Below, piece after piece: positions 57,081 through 64,000 of a stretch of DNA of 64,000 bases (position 1 is the first letter of the stretch; each line of letters starts with the position of its first letter). Origin of the DNA: Diphasiastrum complanatum (Eukaryota > Streptophyta > Lycopodiopsida > Lycopodiales > Lycopodiaceae); assembly GCA_029204225.1 (NCBI GenBank), contig CM055112.1, positions 30,468,203 to 30,532,202 on the forward strand, written 5' to 3'. Under the pieces are notes generated by a model, which worked only from the letters and a program-made list of their open reading frames with translations, did not search any database and was not told the DNA's origin. Made by a program: the position numbers and the translations under genes.

Positions 57081-57920
57081 TTAGAAGTCATTCAAGACTT
57101 GTTCGCCATCTTCTGCCATGTTTCCTTCAAGATCTTCCCAATTTGCTCTAGGTTTGCAGTCATGGTTGTGTCTATATTTCCAATCCAATGCTTGGCATGC
57201 CCTTGAGCAGTAATTGACAGTACCACAGGCAGAGCATCTCCTAAATTCATGTCGCCTGGTTTCTGGTCTACCACAATTGCCATGTGAACATAATCTAAGG
57301 CCCGCAGGAGGGCGATACAGGGTGAACCAGTCTACCAGAAACTTATGTACTATATGAAGCTTTGAAGGAGGAACGTTGCATCCAAAATCACTCAATAAGG
57401 AGAAAGCGCCACCCTGGAAGAATGTATGAACGTGGTGGCGATCTAGGTTGCCAGAAGCGAACTCTCGCTGCTCCACAGCAGAGCAAAGAGCGATGTTGGA
57501 TTTGTGTAACGCTTGGTCGTAGTATAAATGATGATGGAGGCATTGAAAAGCAGTGAATTTTTGATCCGACATCTTGAATGGACTTTCCACAAATCTTCGT
57601 GGTGAAGCTGCAACAGCAATCGCTGCCTCTCGAGCATTTGCTGCAAGCAAGAGACGCCGGCCTTCCACAATGTTTTTTGTGACACCGTATCCATCTTGCA
57701 TGCAATGTCCTAACTCACGCATCGCATCGATATGACCTGATGCGGCTGCTCTAGCACAAAGAGCTACTCCTGCTTTCAGGTCTTTATTCTTGCGAGTTCC
57801 TCCACTCCCATTAAACTGAATCACTGCAAGGGAGTGAAGAGCGGCGGAATGTGACGCCACAGCTGCTTTAGCTATGAAAGAGGCACCTCCCATTCTGTTT
57901 CGAAGACAATAAAAGAGAAT
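57081..57920 (-). CDS. F-box/MYND protein, exon 3
   Basis: The last exon (280 codons with stop TAA) of a 419-residue protein matching the Arabidopsis At1g67340 type. Residues 141-245 hold SEL1/TPR-like helical repeats (FYCLRNRMGGASFIAKAAVA, then LHSLAVIQFNGSGG, GVALCARAAASGHIDAMREL, GHCMQDGYGVTKN). Residues 351-395 form a MYND zinc finger with ligands C351, C356, C369, C372, C378, C382, H391 and C395 (CSHGNC, then FRRCSACGTVNYCSRACQAL). Between them lies a 60-residue stretch (about 250-312) longer than in Arabidopsis. Known family members pair an F-box, which docks on SKP1 of an SCF ubiquitin ligase, with a MYND finger that binds proline-rich partners. A ubiquitin-ligase adaptor role is therefore inferred. 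The frame is uninterrupted and probably functional. The exon starts after the acceptor TCTACAG (57921-57927). Confidence 0.93.
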   Translation of the reverse strand: MLFYCLRNRMGGASFIAKAAVASHSAALHSLAVIQFNGSGGTRKNKDLKAGVALCARAAASGHIDAMRELGHCMQDGYGVTKNIVEGRRLLLAANAREAAIAVAASPRRFVESPFKMSDQKFTAFQCLHHHLYYDQALHKSNIALCSAVEQREFASGNLDRHHVHTFFQGGAFSLLSDFGCNVPPSKLHIVHKFLVDWFTLYRPPAGLRLCSHGNCGRPETRRHEFRRCSACGTVNYCSRACQALDWKYRHNHDCKPRANWEDLEGNMAEDGEQVLNDF

Positions 57921-58355
57921 CTGTAGACACAAAGGTTACCCAAATTTACGTTTCATCCTACTGTTCAAAAGGCTAATGTCTGAAAATACGTTGAACGTTG
58001 TCTATGTTTCGAATACTAAAGTAAGAACTAAAAGATACATCAAAGACCATTGATTTATAAACATGCTTTAGTACATTATTAAGCAGCAATTACAGATTCG
58101 ATAGCGTGACTATAAAGTGAACAATGGATACAAGAAATCTGACAGGCGTAAGCTAATCAACCAAACAACACAAGACGTTGTAAAATTCCAATTCCACCAA
58201 ACAGCTACAACAAAACTAGCCTCTATATCTACTCACAGAGAGATCGCATTAGCAGCCGACTATCAAAAGAACTTTTCAGGAATGATCGAACCAGATCCTA
58301 GAGCGTATACACAAACCCTCAGATCGTAACGTATGTCTGTATTAGTGTATAATAA

Positions 58356-58425
58356 GAACACATTATACATCCAAACAAGCTATGTTATATGAACACATTA
58401 TACATCCAAACAAGCTATCTTATAT
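58356..58425 (+). repeat. 35-bp tandem duplication in intron 2 of the F-box gene
   Basis: Unit GAACACATTATACATCCAAA.. occurs twice (58356-58390 and 58391-58425) with about one difference. It lies within the intron between exons 2 and 3. Confidence 0.9.
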
Positions 58426-59014
58426 GATCGCTATTAAGCACGGAAAGAAGACAAAACTCCATCGCATAAAAATGGTCGTTACAACCAGACGTACTAGCCG
58501 AAGGACTTACAATACTGGTAAGCATACGATACAAGCTCAAATATAGGGAGAGACTATGTTCCAGTGAAGTGCCTGACTTCACCTTAAACGTAAACATTCA
58601 CATCAGCCTTTGCAAGTTGTGATGTTCTTGTCGATCCTTTATAACAGAAGGTATAAGAAAAGGCTAAGGCTGAGGCGGCGAGTGGCTTCTGAAAAAGATA
58701 CTAGTCAAATTTGCTGACTAGAAGAATCGTTAAATTTTTTGATGAATCTGGCTGATTCTGGCTCTTGCTTGTCAAATTTATGGAAATCAATAAGAAGCAT
58801 CAACAGTGCGCAGGACCAACCAGCAAGAATAAAAGAATTAGCTAGATTCAAGTCACCAGAAGTTAGATGTTAGTCTAATTTGCAAACAGTCAAATCATGA
58901 ACTCTCCTAATCGATCTTTTACATTACTATCTATATAATTCCAGAAACTCCAATTTAAGCAGGAACGACCGGGATCAGCCACAAGTGACGTGACCAAAAG
59001 ATAGTCTTACTAAC

Positions 59015-59177
59015 CATCCCGATTATATAGCAAGCCTCCTTATTTCCTGCATCTGCACAATGTTTGAGAAATCCATGCGCATCATCCGACCAGTTACATG
59101 CTCTAACTGCCAAAGCGTTAGCTGATGCATTGGACAAAACCTGCGGATGCGTTGCTGTGGCATAAAACCTTTTACAC
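59015..59177 (-). CDS. F-box/MYND protein, exon 2
   Basis: 163 bp between the acceptor TTATAG (just above 59177) and the donor ATG/GTTAGT (59014-59013). It completes the F-box (TCKRFYATATHPQVLSNASA) and begins the helical repeats (RACNWSDDAHGFLKHCADAG, then NKEACYIIGM), residues 86-140. The frame fits exactly: exons 1 and 2 together are 420 bp, and exon 3 adds a whole number of codons. The same introns interrupt the Arabidopsis-type gene at equivalent protein positions as far as I can recall, but I did not verify this. Confidence 0.9.
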
Positions 59178-59546
59178 CTATAATAAGACAGCGGCGCAAA
59201 TCTTGTAAGCACTCGAACTGAAAATCCTTAGATAGAAGTTTGACCAAACAAGGGCAACCCGACAATAAGTAAAACAATTCTGGACGTGGCTATAGAACCC
59301 AAAAGTAAATGAACATGCATTCTAAAGCGCTTACACACACTGAAGAAGATAAACGTATGGCAGCTTCAGATTAGAATTATAAATCTAGAAGAATCTATGA
59401 AATTACTAACAGGCACGACGTATCAACTATAAGGAAGCTGTTCTATGTCACCTTTTCTTATTCAAGTTCATAATGTTTGATTTAACCACTTTTAGAGAGT
59501 CCAAAAGGCTCAGTGACCAAGTAGTAAGTTTAATAATGAGACTTAC

Positions 59547-59803
59547 GTTAGCATGGTATTCACAAGATCGTTGGGCTTATCGGCTGAGGAGCTGACTGCA
59601 ACGATAATGGAGAGAAGCAAATCGTCAGGAAGATGATCAAAGCCGCAAAACGGTGTACCTTCTCTTCCACTGATTCGCCGTGATTTAGATGGTCTTGCTG
59701 AAAGCTCGGTAATTGTATGACAGACAACCTTTTGAGAACGTCGTTTTATACTGGACATGATCCCAGCTATTGGAGAAGGATAGTTTCTTTTTCTAGTTCT
59801 CAT
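59547..59803 (-). CDS. F-box/MYND protein, exon 1 with start codon
   Basis: Starts at the ATG 59801-59803 and reads MRTRKRNYPSP, very like the MRTRRG start of At1g67340, which supports this start. It is followed by a basic, Ser-rich region (residues 16-50) and then the F-box beginning FDHLPDDLLLSIIVAVSSSA (55-74). The exon ends at a donor CTAAC/GTAAGT (59546-59545). The basic N-terminus may be a nuclear signal. The upstream region to about 60.2 kb is the likely promoter and 5' UTR. No obvious TATA box was assigned. Confidence 0.92.
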
Positions 59804-60467
59804 GTTGATATTTCTAGTTTAGAATAGCATAGGACAGAATAATAATCACGCTGTAGGTAGCTTACGAGTACTCAGAAACCGTTTTATTGATACTAAGAGG
59901 GCCAGAAGCTGGTGCACATCATGGTTGCCTAAAATCTGCCGGTCCCAGAACATGTGTTCAACCACTTCCTATGTTGCTAAAATGTATCCAGATCTTCTCA
60001 AAACGTTTGTGATACCTTCCTGGAGTTGCATAAGAATAAGATGCAAGAGTACAGAGTCAAATACGCTTTTCTAATTGTGATGTTCAAATAATTTGGGTGA
60101 ACTCTTAATATCACCGTCAATCTCGGCAGGAGCTTTCTAAGAGGTAAAATAGACCAATACTAAAGATAATTAGGGAGCGCAGATTATCAGGACGAAACTA
60201 GAACCAAGTTGGCATAAAATATATGCACCTGATCTTCGATCTATCGCTGCTGCAGGTTCTTCGCAAGCACTGCTCATACGGACGGCGGTATCAACGTGGG
60301 ATATTCAAGCCGAGGCGAAGAAGAAGAACTGCAGCAGACAAGATGGGTTTGCAGAGCACAAGGCAAAGTGAAATACACGCTTGGAATACAAGGAGGGAGA
60401 GCAATTGTTCCTTAAATGAAGCTGAAACAGAAGACTACAAGATCTGAGAGCAGTCGAAACTACGTAA

Positions 60468-60561
60468 ACAAGGAACAGTAGGAACTAGTCAAGAAATTAT
60501 CAACATCAGCACGTACAAGGAACAGTAGGAACTAGTCAAGAAATTATCAACACCAGCACGT
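60468..60561 (+). repeat. 47-bp tandem duplication upstream of the F-box gene
   Basis: Unit ACAAGGAACAGTAGGAACTA.. occurs at 60468-60514 and 60515-60561 with one base difference. It lies about 0.7 kb upstream of the F-box gene start. Confidence 0.93.
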
Positions 60562-62840
60562 GGTTACGAACACAAATTGCAATCTAATTAAACTACAGAC
60601 AGATAAAGTCGTGTCGAAAGCTTTAGATGGCATCCACATCCAAGTTCCAAGCATTGGTATCAGGATGCCGGCCGTCGTAGGGAGCACGAGACTTAGGACC
60701 TCAGAATGAGGTGCACCGTGCATCACACTCGAGAAGTCGAGAAGCTGCCATGGAAATTTTGTCCACCAAAATGCCGGCGATTTAATGCCCAAATCAGATC
60801 CCTGTGGTGGTGGCTGGTGGGATAGACTCAGAGCAATCTCAGACCATTGCTGCAGATTGAAAGGCAAAATGCTCGTTTTAGGCCTTTTGCCTTTCAAATG
60901 AAGAGCATTTAAATCATGCACCCTTCAAATATTAAACTAAATATATTAGCATTCCTTCATTTTTAACACAAACCTATTTTTTTTTTAAGGGTACAGTTGC
61001 CATTCAATCTGCAACACTGTCTCAGACTCTCAGGTTCAGCAGTAGCAGTCCTGTTAGCTCCCATAGCATAGAGTGCCAGGTAGTACTACGACGTCTGAGT
61101 GGACGCATACATATATAGCCATTTGGCATAGACTTTTCCATTATCTATCAATTCAAGATGCAAAGTAGTAAATTGTGATACGGAAATTTCCATAAATTGA
61201 ATGAGCAGCAACATCAATGATGTGTATGGTGAATCTTTTGTTCCATGTGTGATCAATTCATGGGCCACACTTGTTGCTATCGATGGTTCTTCCTAACAAC
61301 CATATCTAAAAGAATTGATTTTTCTTATATGTTGTTGCATTGTATTATGTATGTGTCAACCCAGGTCCCATCACCTCCCTTTGGGCTTTTTTCTTCAAAA
61401 ATTACTCTTGTATGGTTATTAGATTTTATACACAAGTACTTTGACATCCATGTGAGGGAGACGTCCCACCACAAGGTGCATTCACACGTGCAAATGCTAG
61501 GAGCTGGGCCTTGGCCCAATGTTCTACACGTGGAAAACATTATTAGTCCAAAAATGTGTTTTGCAAATGTAACTCGAGGCAATTGCCCATAGTCCATACA
61601 ACATAGACATTGTCTGTGCAACTTGGATGATCCTTGGATGATCCTGTCCCGTTGACCATACAAACAAATACCCTCTCACGTCCAAGCCAACCGATTCCTC
61701 CCCTCCACATGAATTTGAGATTGTGACCATATATTGTTATGTAATTTAAAGTCATGGGATAAAATAGAAGTATATTGGCTGCAATAGAGGGATGGCCCCA
61801 ATGCCCCTTGAACTTCTCAAAGGATTTTAGTTGAAGGATAAGTGGTCAAATAGGAACTAAAAATGGATCGAGTATATTTTGTGCTATGAAACTGATGTTT
61901 CTCAACATCCTAGAGTTCAGTTATATCATAATATTTTGCACTCATAATCAAACTCATTCTACTATTTGGCGGCTAAGGTATGGGTACATGACAATTTTGG
62001 TATTAGAGTGATTTGAATCTAACATTCTTCAACATGATTTCGGATTCGACATTATCTTCAAAACAATCACATATAATACATTCTCTAATTATCAGATCCA
62101 ACACTTATTGAATGGTATATGTGAGATTCAATCAGATGTCTAAGCGAGATCACTACATACCAATTGATTTTTTTTAATTTTTGTAGACTAACCTTTTCTT
62201 GCACTTATTAGTTGCAAAAACTTTTCGAGCAATACAGGGAAATACATGGTCTACTTAGAAATTATGGAGTTTGATTTCAAACAGTTCTAATAATACATTG
62301 ATTAATTTGGTAGTGATTTTCTTGAGTATGAGGAATGTTATTTCAGAGAGAGCTGTAATGTGTTACGTCCACGTCCTACATATAGGATTCGACATAATCC
62401 TAGACTTGGATGCACGACACTCTAGTAAGCAAGATTACTTGTTACACCACGTTATTTGGATGAGGTCAATATTGTAATTTATAAACTTGTGAGTGCCCAG
62501 ACACATTAAGTGGAGCTCGTACATGCTCTAAGACCGCCAATGCATGTGTATCAATAATAATGAAAAGTGCTTTTGGAGAGCTTTAGCCTTGCATGGGCAC
62601 ATGCACAGGGGGCTTTGGGGCCCATAAAGGCTTGTGGAAACTCGCCCATCTCCATTCCAAATTTTGTGCTTTCATTGCCAGTTTCCTCTCTACTCTGGTC
62701 TCATATCATGTGGCTTGGAGGTGAGGCTGCTGGAGATTGATCAGTTGCTTCTCTTTGGTTGGGTGGTTTTGCTCCATAGTGTGTTCTCGTGTGCTTGACT
62801 TCTAAGCATGATCTTGAGGAGCTTTCCCTTATAGTCATTG
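60562..62840. other. Intergenic, no supported gene
   Basis: A 124-codon minus-strand frame (60921-60547) is relatively GC-rich but has no motif and no homologue that I recognise. The 61.3-61.8 kb frames on both strands are mirror shadows without motifs. The right part (about 62480-62840) is probably the LTR of the element whose primer site follows. Confidence 0.4.
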
Positions 62841-62852
62841 TGGTATCAGAGC
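62841..62852 (+). other. Retroelement primer site (initiator Met tRNA type)
   Basis: TGGTATCAGAGC, the standard plant LTR-retroelement primer site, on the plus strand. It implies an LTR ending just before 62841 and an element running rightward. No gag frame is recognisable in the next kilobase, so only the 5' end of an old copy is supported. Confidence 0.6.
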
Positions 62853-63473
62853 AAGGCTTACGAAGATCAAAGAACTTGGAGTTGTGAAGCTTTTCATCGG
62901 ATCTCTGGTAGTGGATTGATCGGACTTCTCTTCTAGGTGGAGAACAAGCTTCCAAGTGGGTGACTTCTCATATTTTTCACTTGCATGTCATTAAAATCCG
63001 TCTTTCTCGACTTTCTCCAGGGTTCTATGGAAGGATGTCTTTGATAGCCAACATTGTTGCGAGTTGAGTGAGAAAGTTTGCGAGCTTAGGAGAAACATTT
63101 GGAATATTGGTCAATATTTTTTTTTAAAACTCTCTTTTTCAAATATCATATGTGCAAGTATAAAGACTTTCAAAAAATGGCTACAAAATATGGACATTTT
63201 TTTATTTCGAGGCTCGTTACAAGATTTAAAAAGTATACAATTTTTGTCAATTTTGAGCTAAAAAAATGTTAATTAAAAAGTAGGCATAACTATATTCCAA
63301 AAAATAATGACTATTTTAAGAATTACAAATTTTATTTCTATGCGTTTTCATAAAACACTCCTATCTATTAATCATTTCATACATTCATATATTAAGCCAT
63401 GCAAAAGTTTCAAATTTTGGATATTTTTGAATACACTGATTACAAAACATAATATCGAAACAAATTTACAAAA

Positions 63474-64000
63474 TCACAATGGATGATCACTTTGACTATC
63501 ATATCCATCGGTATATCCTATATACATAGATGAGCCAGATGATGTAGAAGATGCATCTTCTTCTTCATTGTTAACTAGAATGCCATCTGATTCTATATGG
63601 AGACCATAAGACTCAAAGTTACTTTTGTATGAACAAATGTTATGACTTGGACCATGAGAAATGTGTAAATCGGAGGGTTTTTCTGGAATTTTCTGCTTCA
63701 GAATTGCGATTGTTGACTTGCCCAAATGATCTGTACTTGTGAGTTTAATACCATATACAAGTATGTCAACATCCTCTAGATGCAAAACACTTTTGCTTGG
63801 AGTATTTTTCGTGAATTTCCGCTTCTTAGATTTCCCTGTGCTAGTACTTATCATCTCAAAGGAGTACTTTCCCATGCAAGCATCTACGTGGTCTGTTTTA
63901 AGCCAATGTACATTTACTTCACTTATTTTATTTGATATAGCATGACGATTTATAGATAGAACTTTAGTTATCCAAAAAGGATGTTGCAATGGATCTTCAG
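63474..64000 (-). CDS. C-terminal part of an unrecognised, probably transposon-derived protein
   Basis: An open frame enters from the right edge (EDPLQ before HPFWITKVLSI at about 63990) and ends at 63474. The start HPFWITKVLSI..VNVHWLKTD resembles the small beta-barrel (BAH/chromo-like) module, of the form PFWIGKV..VxVHWY, found near the C-terminus of several eukaryotic transposase-like proteins. A basic linker follows (KSKKRKFTKNTPSK), then an acidic Ser-rich tail (NNEEEDASSTSSGSS) ending YDSQSDHPL. The function is not known. It may belong to the same kind of element as the 8.9-9.6 kb transposase-like tract, which lacks its C-terminal half. The rest of the gene lies outside the window. Confidence 0.45.
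   Translation of the reverse strand, partial: EDPLQHPFWITKVLSINRHAISNKISEVNVHWLKTDHVDACMGKYSFEMISTSTGKSKKRKFTKNTPSKSVLHLEDVDILVYGIKLTSTDHLGKSTIAILKQKIPEKPSDLHISHGPSHNICSYKSNFESYGLHIESDGILVNNEEEDASSTSSGSSMYIGYTDGYDSQSDHPL

Noticed and set aside
60547-60921. 124-codon minus-strand frame upstream of the F-box gene
   Set aside because: No recognisable domain, and the tandem duplication overlaps its end. Could be a chance frame.
61325-61663. 112-codon minus and 115-codon plus open frames
   Set aside because: They are antisense shadows of each other without motifs or splice context.

Overview
The window looks like a gene-poor stretch of a large land-plant nuclear genome. It has spliced host genes with GT..AG introns, Ty1/copia and Ty3/gypsy fossils with initiator-Met-tRNA primer sites, hAT DNA transposons, tRNA-derived SINEs, long (AG)n/(CT)n/(GT)n tracts, and no bacterial-style gene packing. 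The best host gene matches the Arabidopsis At1g67340 type of F-box/MYND protein. A non-seed plant (fern or lycophyte) is my guess, because of the transposase-like gene near 9 kb and the very low gene density. The species cannot be fixed from the sequence.

Layout. 0-0.6 kb: end of a copia fossil. 2.2-9.7 kb: broken coding tracts of unknown mobile-element-like genes on the minus strand, a divergent transposase-like tract on the plus strand starting close to 8.1 kb, an LRR-kinase remnant, and two blocks of a striking ~9-10 bp minisatellite (CTCTGCGGTC type). 10.2-11.1 kb: an unrecognised exon-like minus-strand gene. 11.4-24.5 kb: a mosaic of copia and gypsy fossils with a TA-flanked MITE and a hairpin element. 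25-26.4 kb: microsatellites and very dense palindromes. 26.4-33 kb: sparse sequence leading to a DUF1853-like host gene on the minus strand. 33.9-36.5 kb: eroded hAT copy. 37.5 kb: a likely last exon of an unrecognised gene. 40.5-41.5 kb: gypsy fossil split by a 212-bp hAT-type MITE. 42.9-46.5 kb: a hAT transposon with both ends and target duplication visible, itself carrying two insertions of a palindromic CCATAGTTGC-ended family. 49 kb: three SINE-like units stacked at one site. 50.3-55.4 kb: gypsy fossil into which a copia element is inserted, with a perfect 5-bp target duplication. 57-59.8 kb: the three-exon F-box/MYND gene. 62.8-64 kb: a retroelement primer site and the end of another unknown coding region.

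The F-box/MYND gene and the DUF1853-like gene are the only host genes I can support well. Everything else is transposon-derived, repetitive or unassigned. The most unusual content is a set of non-autonomous elements built from short self-complementary words (GAATCGCGATTC, GAAACGCGTTTC, GGTTCGAACC, GTCGGAATCCGAC, and T-run/hairpin/A-run units), together with the SINE stack and the minisatellite with an embedded hairpin.
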